Notes under the pieces: model-generated | Databases searched by the model: none | Seen by the model: only the letters and a program-made list of their open reading frames with translations | What the model was told of the DNA's origin: nothing | Part shown: piece by piece, positions 18,505-26,502 of the stretch | Numbering within the stretch: position 1 is the first letter of the stretch | Layout: each line of letters starts with the position of its first letter | Position numbers and translations under genes: made by a program | Assembly (NCBI GenBank): GCA_020629375.1 | Contig: JAHDDK010000023.1 | Coordinates: forward strand, 1-32,259 | Reading direction: 5' to 3' | Length of the DNA: 32,259 nucleotides | Origin: Acidimicrobiales bacterium | Lineage (GTDB): Bacteria; Actinomycetota; Acidimicrobiia; Acidimicrobiales; SHLQ01

Positions 18505-19674
18505 ATGACGCGCCAACCACGCCCCAACCTCCTCAGCCGGCGGTCGGTCCTCGCCGGCGGCTCGCTCGCCGCACTCGGTCTTACGGCCGGATGCGGGATC
18601 GAGCAGCAGCAGTCGACGGCGATTCGATTCACCAACCAACTGCGGGTGATCAACTGGCCCGAGTACATCGACCCCGAGCTTCTGCCGACGATCTCGGCGG
18701 AGATCGGCGCGGAGATCGCCTATCGCGAGGACTATCCGGACAACGAGACCGGATTTGGGCTGTTCATCGAACCACTGCTCGACCCGGACATCGACCCGGA
18801 CTTCGACATCATCGTGCCGACCAACTGGCTCGCGGCCCGAATGATCGAGGATGGCTTGGTCGAACCACTTCCGATCGAGCTGATCCCCAATCACGTCAAC
18901 ATCGATCCGGTGTTCCTGACGAACGACTGGGATCGCGGTTCACGCTTCCAAATGCCATGGCAGGCCGGCATCACGGGCATTTCCCACAACCTGAATGAGA
19001 CCGGCGGCCTGACCTCGATCGACGAGTTCTTCACCCGCCCCGACCTCTCGGGGCGGATTGCGTTGATCGGTGAGATGCGAGAGGTCGTTGGCTTTGGCAT
19101 GTTGGCCAACGGCGACGATCCGTCCAGGCCCACGCCAGCGACCGCCCGTGCTGGATTCGACCTGATCGAGGGATTGGTCGCCAACAATCACCTGCCGGTC
19201 GGAAACGTCGTCTTCGATGACTTCACCGATCTACTCGCCGGCCCCGACTCCAACGTCGTCGCAACGATGGCGTGGTCGGGTAACGCCATCGGGCTCGAAG
19301 CCGCACGACCGGATCTGCCATTCGTCATCCCCGACGAGGGAGCCATCTTCTGGTTCGACACGATGGTGATTCCCCGTGGAGCAACCAACAACGGCGCCGC
19401 CGCGGCGTGGATGAACTGGGTGTACGACCCGGCCAACGCGGCACAGATCACCGATTGGGTGCAGTTCATCTCGCCGGTCATCGGTACCGAGAACGAGCTT
19501 CGGAGGTTCGGTGCCGAGTCGGCGGCGATCGCCGACAACCCGGTGTTGTTCCCCGACGATGAGACGCGCAACAAGCTCTTCACCTGGGGAACGCTCGAGC
19601 GAAGCGTCGAGGACGAACTCGACGCTCGATTCAGCGCCCTGTTCTTCCCCGCAGCCTCCGAAGACGACGAATAG
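18505..19674 (+). CDS. PotD-family (polyamine-type) solute-binding lipoprotein
   Basis: A 389-residue lipoprotein with a Tat-type signal (SRRSVLAGG, R12-R13) and lipobox LTAGC with C30. The mature part follows E. coli PotD closely in motif order. W51, E53 and Y54 (NWPEY) match PotD NWTEY. E190 and E193 (GEMREV) match PotD DDAREV, with the first Asp changed to Glu. W257 (AWSGNA) matches WNGSA. W283 and D285 (EGAIFWFDTMVIP) match EGGIFWMDSLAIP. In PotD these are the residues that hold the amines and the methylene chain. So the ligand is probably a polyamine or similar cation. No permease or ATPase gene is adjacent, which argues for sensing rather than uptake. A GAGG Shine-Dalgarno overlaps the upstream stop region. 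Confidence 0.88.
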   Translation: MTRQPRPNLLSRRSVLAGGSLAALGLTAGCGIEQQQSTAIRFTNQLRVINWPEYIDPELLPTISAEIGAEIAYREDYPDNETGFGLFIEPLLDPDIDPDFDIIVPTNWLAARMIEDGLVEPLPIELIPNHVNIDPVFLTNDWDRGSRFQMPWQAGITGISHNLNETGGLTSIDEFFTRPDLSGRIALIGEMREVVGFGMLANGDDPSRPTPATARAGFDLIEGLVANNHLPVGNVVFDDFTDLLAGPDSNVVATMAWSGNAIGLEAARPDLPFVIPDEGAIFWFDTMVIPRGATNNGAAAAWMNWVYDPANAAQITDWVQFISPVIGTENELRRFGAESAAIADNPVLFPDDETRNKLFTWGTLERSVEDELDARFSALFFPAASEDDE

Positions 19675-19693
19675 CCGCCGAGAGGACACCACC

Positions 19694-21046
19694 ATGGGCA
19701 TGCACGACTGGACCGTCGAGACCGCCGATCTCGCTGACGCCGTCATCGGCTACGCACGCGCCCGCACGCGCCTCGACCCGATTCCGCTTCATGAGCCGAA
19801 GACGGAGGCCGAGCTCGATGAGCTGTGCGGCGAGACGATCACGCCCGTCGGACTCGGCGGCCCGCGGGCGCTCGAACTCTTCGCCGACGTTCTCGAACCG
19901 GCGTCGTTGTCGGTCGACTACACGAAGTACTTGTCGTTCGTTCCAGCCGCTCCGACCGAATCGGCTCTGCTGTTCGACCTGGTCGTCGGCGCGTGCAGCA
20001 TCTACGGCGGATCGTGGCTCGAGGGCGCCGGTGCCGTCTGGGCCGAGAACCAGGCGCTCGAGTGGCTCCGAGGTTTGACCGGGATGCCTGACGGGACCGG
20101 CGGCGTCTTCGTTCCTGGAGGAACGATCGGGAACCTCTCGGCGATGGTTGCGGCTCGGCACGCCTCCGAGCAGACGCACCCCGACATCGAGGGGCGTCGG
20201 GCCTTCCTCGTCTCCGCCGAATCGCACTCCTCGGTCAAGGCCGCGGCTCAGGTGATGAGCTGCGACGTGATCAAGGTTCCAACCGACGAGCATCGTCGGA
20301 TGACCGGTGCTGCGGTGCAAGCGGCCCTCGACGAACACGGACACCGAATCTGTGGCGTCGTCGCCACGTCCGGCACGACGAACCTCGGCGTCATCGACGA
20401 GCTCGTCACCATCGGCCCCGTGTGCCGCGACGCCGGCGTCTGGCTCCACGTCGACGGCGCCTATGGCGGGGCTGCTCTCGCCTCACCACGATCGCAGCCA
20501 CTCTTCGCCGGTCTCGAGCACGCCGATTCGTTCATCGTCGACCCGCACAAGTGGCTGTTCGCTCCGTTCGACTGCTGTGCACTTCTGTACCGGGATCCCG
20601 ATGCTGCCCGGGCGATCCACGCTCAACACGCCGGCTACCTCGCCTTCCTCGACGCCTATGGCGACTGGAATCCGTCGGATTTCGCCATCCACCTGACCCG
20701 TCGGGTCCGCGGGCTCCCCTTCTGGTTCAGCCTCGCGACCCACGGCACCGACGCCTACGCCGAGGCGATCGACATCACCCTCGATCTCGCCGGCTACGCC
20801 GCCGAGGCCATCGCCGCTGCTCCGCATCTCGAGATCGCCCACGAGCCGTCGCTGTCGGTCGTCGCCTTCCGCCGCACCGGCTGGGACGCCGACCAGTACC
20901 AGCGCTGGACCGAAGGGACGATGCGCTCGGGCCTCGCGTTCGTCACCCCATCACGACTCGACGGCGAGCCGATCTACCGCTTCTGCTTCGTCAACCCCCG
21001 GACGACAAACGACGAGATCGACGAGATCATCGCCGCCCTCGCCTGA
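19694..21046 (+). CDS. PLP-dependent group II amino acid decarboxylase
   Basis: A 450-residue fold-type I PLP enzyme of the aromatic/glutamate/diaminobutyrate decarboxylase family. It has the cofactor-stacking H178 (AESHSSVK), D254 in HVDGAYGG, and the Schiff-base K286 in DPHKWLFAPFDC. The N-terminal region has SVDYTKYLSFVPAAPTESALL and FVPGGTIGNLSA. The substrate cannot be read from sequence: candidates include diaminobutyrate, ornithine-like or aromatic amino acids. Its place 19 nt after the binding-protein gene suggests the same transcript, so a product or substrate linked to the sensed ligand is an attractive but unproven idea. The start ATG 19694 has AGAGGA 7 nt upstream; ATG 19700 is an alternative. 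The frame runs further upstream only as a shadow of the previous gene. Confidence 0.9.
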   Translation: MGMHDWTVETADLADAVIGYARARTRLDPIPLHEPKTEAELDELCGETITPVGLGGPRALELFADVLEPASLSVDYTKYLSFVPAAPTESALLFDLVVGACSIYGGSWLEGAGAVWAENQALEWLRGLTGMPDGTGGVFVPGGTIGNLSAMVAARHASEQTHPDIEGRRAFLVSAESHSSVKAAAQVMSCDVIKVPTDEHRRMTGAAVQAALDEHGHRICGVVATSGTTNLGVIDELVTIGPVCRDAGVWLHVDGAYGGAALASPRSQPLFAGLEHADSFIVDPHKWLFAPFDCCALLYRDPDAARAIHAQHAGYLAFLDAYGDWNPSDFAIHLTRRVRGLPFWFSLATHGTDAYAEAIDITLDLAGYAAEAIAAAPHLEIAHEPSLSVVAFRRTGWDADQYQRWTEGTMRSGLAFVTPSRLDGEPIYRFCFVNPRTTNDEIDEIIAALA

Positions 21047-21097
21047 CGTATCCGTTCCGAAACGATTCGACATGGGAGGCCCCGTCACTGTCACCTA

Positions 21098-21130
21098 CCT
21101 TCCTCGGCGGCTCACCGCTCAAGAGGAAGG
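21098..21130. terminator. hairpin between convergent decarboxylase and mnmA genes
   Basis: CCTTCCTC (21098-21105) pairs with GAGGAAGG (21123-21130), an 8-bp stem. Inside is a second 4-bp stem, GCGG-CTCA-CCGC. It sits in the 115-bp gap between two convergent stops, where a bidirectional terminator is expected. No T-run is present. Confidence 0.45.
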
Positions 21131-21161
21131 ATCGGTTCACGAGTTCCTTCGTGACCGAAGC

Positions 21162-22214
21162 TCACGTGGCGATGGCGCCGCCGATGATCCACTGCTCTGC
21201 GACCTCATCGGCGACTCCGGCGTAGAACACCAGCGACTGGCCGGGCGCCACGCGGTCTCGCGGCTTGTCCCATCGCACCTCGCCGTCGGAAACCACTGCC
21301 GGCAAGGCTTCACCGTGAGCGCTGGCCTGAACGAGGGCCGGCCCGGTGTAGGGCGCATCGGACCAAACCGGATCGACGAAGGTCGACGTCTCGACCCGAA
21401 GTGACCGCCGCGGTCCGATCGTCACCACCGACTCGCGTCGATCAACATCGACCACGAACTGCGGCTCCGCCATCCCGGACACGTTGAGGCCCTTGCGCTG
21501 TCCGATGGTGACGAGCTCGGTCGATGGAACCGTTCCGACCTTCGCACCGTTCTCGTCGACGATCGCGCCCGGGGTGAGCCCTCCACGCGCCTCGAGGAAC
21601 GCTTCTCGGCCCCCGGTTGACGTGATGAAGCAGACGTCTTGCGAATCGGGTTTGGCCGCGGTGAGCAAGCCACGTTCGGCCGCGGCAGCTCGCAACGCTG
21701 GTTTCTCCCAGTCGCCGACCGGAAGCACCGTGCGACCGAGCCGATCTTGATCGAGCATGTGGAGGACGTAGCTCTGGTCTTTGGCGTGGTCGATGCCACG
21801 AGCCAGGCGCTTCGTGCCGTCGGGCCGATCGACGATGCGGGCGTAGTGGCCGGTCGCGATCCGGTCGAAGCCGAGCATTGTTGCCCGCTCGACGAACAGA
21901 TCGAACTTGATGTGGCGGTTGCACTCGATGCACGGGTTCGGCGTGCCTCCGGAGCGGTGGGTGCCCACGAACGGTTCGACCACGTGGGTAAGGAATTCGT
22001 CGCCGAAGTTGAACACGTGGTGTTCGATGTCGAGCTGAGCGGCCACCCAGCGGGCGTCGTCGACGTCGGAAACCGAGCAGCAGCCCGAGTCGGACTCGCC
22101 ACCCCATAGCTTCATCGTGACGCCGACGACCTCGTATCCCTGGTCGACGAGAAGCGCGGCGGCGACGGACGAGTCGACGCCTCCCGACATCGCCATCAGG
22201 ATCCGTTCAGCCAC
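21162..22214 (-). CDS. mnmA: tRNA-specific 2-thiouridylase MnmA
   Basis: MnmA activates U34 of tRNA Lys/Glu/Gln with ATP and inserts sulfur. The 350-residue protein has the PP-loop SGGVDSS (10-16), the 'CIECNRHIKF' region with C98, GHYAR, and C195 in DSQDVCF as the second active-site cysteine. The C-terminal beta-barrel region has ITIGPRR-like and FYAGVADEVAEQWIIGGAI motifs. I set the start at GTG 22214, which has GGGAG 6 nt upstream and overlaps the desulfurase stop by 8 nt; without it the PP-loop N-terminus would be short. The gene directly follows a cysteine desulfurase, its likely sulfur source. Confidence 0.96.
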   Translation of the reverse strand: MAERILMAMSGGVDSSVAAALLVDQGYEVVGVTMKLWGGESDSGCCSVSDVDDARWVAAQLDIEHHVFNFGDEFLTHVVEPFVGTHRSGGTPNPCIECNRHIKFDLFVERATMLGFDRIATGHYARIVDRPDGTKRLARGIDHAKDQSYVLHMLDQDRLGRTVLPVGDWEKPALRAAAAERGLLTAAKPDSQDVCFITSTGGREAFLEARGGLTPGAIVDENGAKVGTVPSTELVTIGQRKGLNVSGMAEPQFVVDVDRRESVVTIGPRRSLRVETSTFVDPVWSDAPYTGPALVQASAHGEALPAVVSDGEVRWDKPRDRVAPGQSLVFYAGVADEVAEQWIIGGAIAT

Positions 22215-23343
22215 GACGCGCTCCCTCGTGTGCTCGAAGCGATGACACGGCGGACGGAATGATCTCCAGGGCCGCGTCGATCTCGTCGTCGGTGGTCGAC
22301 CAGCCGAGCGATAGCCGCAACGGGGCACACGTCGACGTGTCGATCTGCATCGCCGAGAGCACGTGCGACGCACCCTGCGCTCCGCTTGCACACGATGAGG
22401 CCGCCGAACAGGCGAGGTCTTGACCATCGAGCATGAAGAGAAGCGGTTCGCTCTGGACTCCCCCAATCAGGAGGTGCACGATGCCCGGCACTCGAACGTT
22501 TCGGGGAACCGTCTCAACGACATCGCCGAGTTGCGCGTGAAGACCGGCGACCAAGCGATTCGCCAACCGGTCGATTCGGGCGAGGCGTTCGGATCGATCA
22601 TCGAGCGACGCCCGGACTGCAGCTGCGAACCCGACGATTCCGGCGACGTTCTGCGTTCCCGCTCGTCGATCACGTTCTTGACCACCGCCGACGAGCAGCG
22701 GATCGATTGCTGCCGCGTCGCGGATCACGATCGCGCCGACCCCTTGGGGGCCGCCGAGCTTGTGGCCGGTCACCGACACGAGATCGGCGGGTGCGTCCAC
22801 CGAGAGGTCGAGCCACGGCAGCGCCTGCACGGCATCCGTATGCACGAGTGCGTCTGGGCAGCGAGCTCGCACGACGTCGACGATCTCGGCGATCGGCTGG
22901 ACCACACCGGTCTCGTTGTTGACCGCCATCACCGACACCAGCCGGGTCTCGTCGTTCAGGTGATGAGCGACGGAATCCGCGGTCACCACTCCGCGCTCAT
23001 CCGGCATCGCCACCGCCGCATGCTGTCGCACCGCCGGTTCGAGCACGGCCGGGTGTTCGGTGGCGCCTACCACGACCGCGCCCGCAGGCCGAGCACGGCC
23101 CACGGCGAGGTTGTCCGATTCGGTCCCGCCGCCGGTGAAAACGATCTCACCGCGTTCGGCACCCGTCGCTTCGGCGACGACTGCACGGGCGTCGTCGAGG
23201 GCCTGGCGGGCTCGTCGACCACGTCGATGCGCCGCGGTTGGATTGGCGTGCGCCTGGCCGGATTCGGTCAGCCACGGCAGCATCGCCTCCAACGCCTCGG
23301 GGCGGAGCGGGGACGAGGCCGCATGATCGAGATAAGCGGACAT
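22207..23343 (-). CDS. cysteine desulfurase (IscS/NifS family)
   Basis: A 378-residue PLP enzyme that takes sulfur from cysteine as a persulfide. It opens MSAYLDHAASSPLRPEAL, has the VHTDAVQALPWL cofactor region, the Schiff-base K195 in VTGHKLGGPQGVG, and the mobile-loop catalytic Cys C318 (SSCASG), with another Cys at C312. The gene starts at the ATG whose A overlaps the RDD stop (TGATG) and its end overlaps mnmA by 8 nt. So the desulfurase probably supplies sulfur to MnmA for tRNA thiolation. An Fe-S cluster role cannot be excluded. No iscU or tusA-like gene is adjacent. Confidence 0.95.
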   Translation of the reverse strand: MSAYLDHAASSPLRPEALEAMLPWLTESGQAHANPTAAHRRGRRARQALDDARAVVAEATGAERGEIVFTGGGTESDNLAVGRARPAGAVVVGATEHPAVLEPAVRQHAAVAMPDERGVVTADSVAHHLNDETRLVSVMAVNNETGVVQPIAEIVDVVRARCPDALVHTDAVQALPWLDLSVDAPADLVSVTGHKLGGPQGVGAIVIRDAAAIDPLLVGGGQERDRRAGTQNVAGIVGFAAAVRASLDDRSERLARIDRLANRLVAGLHAQLGDVVETVPRNVRVPGIVHLLIGGVQSEPLLFMLDGQDLACSAASSCASGAQGASHVLSAMQIDTSTCAPLRLSLGWSTTDDEIDAALEIIPSAVSSLRAHEGARRG

Positions 23344-24113
23344 CAGTCGGTGATCGCCAAGTGCGCAAGGCTGCCGCTGCGCATCTGATGGGCGGCCATC
23401 ACGGCGGCGAGGTAGACCTCGACGTGAGCGAAGCGGCGATGATCGTGGCCGAGTGTGTACGCGGTGGCTTCGGCAAGCTGAAGGCCGATCGAGTAGCGCG
23501 CCTCGTGCGAGAAGTCGCCAACCCGGAGCAAGAACGAGCGGATGAGCCGCTCTTGATGCGGCGTGAGCCGGGATACGTCGAGAGTCGCCACGATCTCTTC
23601 GGTGCCCATCGGTGGCGTGAACGGCACCGCCGGAAGGTGGACTTCGGCGAACGAGTCCGAGATAGCGAACGTGCCGGCAGCGAGGTCGCCGAGACGCTGA
23701 CTCTTGTCGGTCGTCATCGCCGTGAGGACGCCAATGGCGCCGAACGATGCGAGCAAGTCCACCAGCTGGAATAGCGAACGGATCATCGCCTCCCGGAAAC
23801 CGATCGGAGCGCCCTCGAGTGTGACGATCCGGATCCGAAGCGCCGCTTTGCCGACCGTCCGCCCCCGGAACCACGTCTCGGCCACCACGGGGTACGCAAA
23901 GAGGACGAACATGACGGCAATCAACGTGATGACGATCGCTGCCGTCTCACCGAGCAGGCTCGAGGTCGTTCCGACTGCGACTAACAAGACCGCTTGAATA
24001 AGGCCGTCGATGATGCGAGCGGCCGTGCGAGTGCCGACGCCGGCGACCGGAAGATCGAGTACCACTCCTTGCGGCGTGACGATGCCGCGGCCCGCGGCGA
24101 CGATTCCGGTCAT
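23343..24113 (-). CDS. RDD-family membrane protein
   Basis: A 256-residue protein with the RDD domain (about 25-160): the opening RTAARIIDGLIQAVLLVAVG with the R...D signature, two more hydrophobic segments (IVITLIAVMFVLFAYPVV and FQLVDLLASFGAIGVL), and the typical TVGKAALRIRI and RLGDLAAGT motifs. A soluble C-terminal tail of about 90 residues follows. RDD proteins are of uncertain function; some are transporters of small molecules. It is the first gene of the RDD-desulfurase-mnmA operon. TAGCGT lies 6 nt before the ATG at 24113. It is divergent from the SpoIIM-like gene, a frequent partner of RDD genes. Confidence 0.9.
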   Translation of the reverse strand: MTGIVAAGRGIVTPQGVVLDLPVAGVGTRTAARIIDGLIQAVLLVAVGTTSSLLGETAAIVITLIAVMFVLFAYPVVAETWFRGRTVGKAALRIRIVTLEGAPIGFREAMIRSLFQLVDLLASFGAIGVLTAMTTDKSQRLGDLAAGTFAISDSFAEVHLPAVPFTPPMGTEEIVATLDVSRLTPHQERLIRSFLLRVGDFSHEARYSIGLQLAEATAYTLGHDHRRFAHVEVYLAAVMAAHQMRSGSLAHLAITD

Positions 24114-24119
24114 GCCTCC

Positions 24120-24125
24120 ACGCTA
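24120..24125 (-). promoter_or_regulatory. -10 hexamer TAGCGT of the RDD operon
   Basis: TAGCGT is followed by 6 nt and ATG 24113. The 6 nt (GGAGGC on the minus strand) also read as a Shine-Dalgarno sequence, but they would lie at the transcript start itself. Confidence 0.55.
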
Positions 24126-24139
24126 GACGCCACTACCAC

Positions 24140-24145
24140 TAGCGT
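24140..24145 (+). promoter_or_regulatory. -10 hexamer TAGCGT of the SpoIIM-like gene
   Basis: TAGCGT is followed by 6 nt and GTG 24152. Two divergent copies of the same hexamer lie 14 bp apart, controlling the RDD and SpoIIM-like genes. Confidence 0.55.
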
Positions 24146-24151
24146 CGTGGC

Positions 24152-25207
24152 GTGCAGTCGCTCGATCGTTTCGTGCTCGACCACTCCGATGAGTGGGCCC
24201 GGCTCGAAGACCTCACGAAAGATCTGCAGCGCACTCGTCAGAAGCTGACGCCAGAGCAACTCGACGAGCTGTTGATGCGGTACGAGCGGACGAGTGCCCA
24301 CCTGTCGCACGTGCGATCCACCTACGGCGATCCCCAGTTGACCGCCCGCCTCACCCGCGCGGTCAGCGATGCCCGTGCCGTGATCTACGCAGGTCAGGAC
24401 CGCGCCGGCGGCGCCGCCCGAACGTTCTTCCGATCAACGTTCCCGGCCGCCGTGTGGGTGGCCCGCAGCCAGATCGTGATCTCGACCGCGGCGTTGCTCA
24501 TTCCGTTCGCGGCCGTTGCGATCTGGCTTGCCAACTCGCCCGCTGCCATCGAGGCTCTCGCTCCCCCGGCGCTTCGCGAGGCGTACATCAACGAGGATTT
24601 CGAGAGCTACTACTCGTCGGCGCCAGCAGCAGAGTTCTCGACACAGGTCCTCACCAACAACATCCGGGTGAGCTTCCTGGCGTTCGTGGCTGGCATTGCG
24701 CTCGCCATCCCGACGATCCTGCTCCTCGCATACAACGGAGCCAACGTCGGCGTCGCCGCCGGACTGTTCCACGACGCGGGCCAGGCCGATCGGTTCTGGG
24801 GCCTGATTCTCCCACACGGCCTGCTCGAACTGACCGCCATCATCGTCGCTGGTGCTGCGGGCATCCGCTTGGGCTGGGCGATCATCGTTCCGGGCGACCG
24901 AACCCGGAGCAAAGCGCTTGTCGACGAAGCCCAACGCTCCGTGTCGATCATCATCGGCCTGATCATCGTCTTCATCCTCGCCGGGTTGATCGAGGGCTTT
25001 GTCACGCCGTCATCGCTGCCGACCTCGGCACGCATCTCGATCGGCGCAGCCGCGTTCGCCGCCTTCTGGGGCTACATCTTCGCCTTCGGCCCTGCGGCCG
25101 CGGCCGAAGGCCACACCGGCCGGGTGAACGATCGTCCGCTCATCCGAGAGCTCGACGACGCGCCTACCGGCGACAACGCAGCGCTTACAGACGTCCCGTC
25201 GCCTTGA
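24152..25207 (+). CDS. SpoIIM-like (DUF95) membrane protein
   Basis: A 351-residue membrane protein of the stage II sporulation protein M family. A soluble helical N-terminus (MQSLDRFVLDHSDEWARLEDL to about 90) precedes five or so hydrophobic segments (AAVWVARSQIVISTAALLIPFAAV, NNIRVSFLAFVAGIALAIPTILLL, LPHGLLELTAIIVAGAAGIRLGWAI, IIIGLIIVFILAGLIEGF and ISIGAAAFAAFWGYIFAF). The ALxHGxxEL-type motif PHGLLEL is present. The role in non-sporulating actinobacteria is unknown; such genes sit beside RDD and MoxR clusters. It starts at a leaderless-type GTG. Its 3' end overlaps the convergent DUF58 gene by 23 bp. Confidence 0.9.
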   Translation: MQSLDRFVLDHSDEWARLEDLTKDLQRTRQKLTPEQLDELLMRYERTSAHLSHVRSTYGDPQLTARLTRAVSDARAVIYAGQDRAGGAARTFFRSTFPAAVWVARSQIVISTAALLIPFAAVAIWLANSPAAIEALAPPALREAYINEDFESYYSSAPAAEFSTQVLTNNIRVSFLAFVAGIALAIPTILLLAYNGANVGVAAGLFHDAGQADRFWGLILPHGLLELTAIIVAGAAGIRLGWAIIVPGDRTRSKALVDEAQRSVSIIIGLIIVFILAGLIEGFVTPSSLPTSARISIGAAAFAAFWGYIFAFGPAAAAEGHTGRVNDRPLIRELDDAPTGDNAALTDVPSP

Positions 25208-26486
25208 CCTCGAGGTAGTGGTCCATGAGCTGGCTGGCGAGAGCGCCCGGTTCGGCGTCGATCACCGTTGCACCGGCCCGTCGTAGCAACGCAGTCGTCC
25301 GAGCACGCTCGTCGAGACTTCGGCGGGCCGCCGCATGTCGATGCGTTTCGGCAAGATCGGCCGGGGACGTGTCCGCCCACAACGAAACCTCGGGGTCTCG
25401 GACCGCGGCGACAACGACGACGTGCGACCGGGTCAGCAGGGGCAAGGCCGGGAGGAGAAACTGGCCAACCGATTGCTCGACGAGTTCGGTGTGCACGATC
25501 AGCATGGTGCGACGCGAGAAGCGCACGAGCGTCTCCGTGAACGCCTGGCGATAGTCGCTCTCGGCGAGCGCCGGTTCGAGGTCGAACATGGCCGAGGTCA
25601 CCAGACCGAGTTGATTTCGCCGTGCCGACGCCGGCACCGACGCTCGAACGGTGCGATCGAACGCGAGGAGGCCTGCACGGTCGCCGAGGTTCGTCGCGAG
25701 CGTCGTCACCGCCATGATTGCGTCCATGGCGTACTCGACTCGGGGGAACCCGGCGACCTGCCCGGCCATGGTGCGCCCGTTGTCGAGAATGTTGATCACG
25801 GTCTGGTTGCGTTCGGCTCGATAGGTTCGAACGATCGTGCGGCCGGCCCGAGCCGTCGCCGACCAGTCGATCTTGCGGAACTCGTCGTCGATCGTGAAGT
25901 CCCGAAGTTGTTCGAACTCGGAGCCTCCGCCACGTAGACGTGCCGCCCGGATCCCCATGTCGAGCTTGCTCCGTCGGATGCGTAACTCGGCCTCGGCGCG
26001 ACTCGGAAAGCGAGGCAAGACCCGGATGTCGGCCGGAAGCCATCGGGTGTGTTGACGGCCGGCGAAGCCGAGCGGTCCGCGGGTCCGGATGACGACTTCG
26101 CCGAGCCCGAACCGCCCTCGGCGAGTCGGCGCAGCATCTGTTTCGATCGTGGCCGTCTGACCGGGTCCGAGAGTAAGGGCGGCCCGTCGGACATCGGCCT
26201 GAAGCGACGGAGCCAGAGCTTCGGCGAACGCCACCTCAACGGCTCGGGTGTCGTTGTTGCGCAACGTCCACGACAGGGTTGCTGGCTTGTCGAGACTCAA
26301 CGACCCTGGCACCCGCCGTGCGAAGCCGATCTGCGTCGGCTTCACCGCCAGAAACGCATCAAGACCGGCGATGGCCGCAACCGCGGCGAACACGCCAATC
26401 AACGTGAGCCACGGGCGGTCGCCAAAGACGAACACCGCCGGCGTAAGCAACGCGGCGAGCAGGGCGAGCCGTGGTCGGAGGATCAT
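25185..26486 (-). CDS. DUF58 domain protein
   Basis: A 433-residue protein. Two hydrophobic segments near the N-terminus (LALLAALLTPAVFVFG and LIGVFAAVAAIAGLDAFL) anchor it. A beta-rich part follows, then the DUF58/VWA-like domain with the family motif LRDFTIDDEFRKIDWSATARAG (about 215-240) and a metal-site-like ILDNGRTM. DUF58 proteins act with MoxR ATPases, probably in assembling cell-envelope complexes. It is the last gene of the MoxR operon and starts 16 bp after the MoxR stop. Confidence 0.93.
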   Translation of the reverse strand: MILRPRLALLAALLTPAVFVFGDRPWLTLIGVFAAVAAIAGLDAFLAVKPTQIGFARRVPGSLSLDKPATLSWTLRNNDTRAVEVAFAEALAPSLQADVRRAALTLGPGQTATIETDAAPTRRGRFGLGEVVIRTRGPLGFAGRQHTRWLPADIRVLPRFPSRAEAELRIRRSKLDMGIRAARLRGGGSEFEQLRDFTIDDEFRKIDWSATARAGRTIVRTYRAERNQTVINILDNGRTMAGQVAGFPRVEYAMDAIMAVTTLATNLGDRAGLLAFDRTVRASVPASARRNQLGLVTSAMFDLEPALAESDYRQAFTETLVRFSRRTMLIVHTELVEQSVGQFLLPALPLLTRSHVVVVAAVRDPEVSLWADTSPADLAETHRHAAARRSLDERARTTALLRRAGATVIDAEPGALASQLMDHYLEVKATGRL

Positions 26487-26502
26487 CGATCGGTCGACTC
26501 GA

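Noticed and set aside
19511..19693. N-terminal extension of the decarboxylase
   Set aside because: It overlaps the binding-protein gene in another frame. A Shine-Dalgarno sequence and a family-like N-terminus support 19694.
18505..21046. Complete polyamine ABC transporter operon
   Set aside because: No permease or ATPase gene is present on either side; the neighbours are a four-TM transducer-like protein and a decarboxylase.
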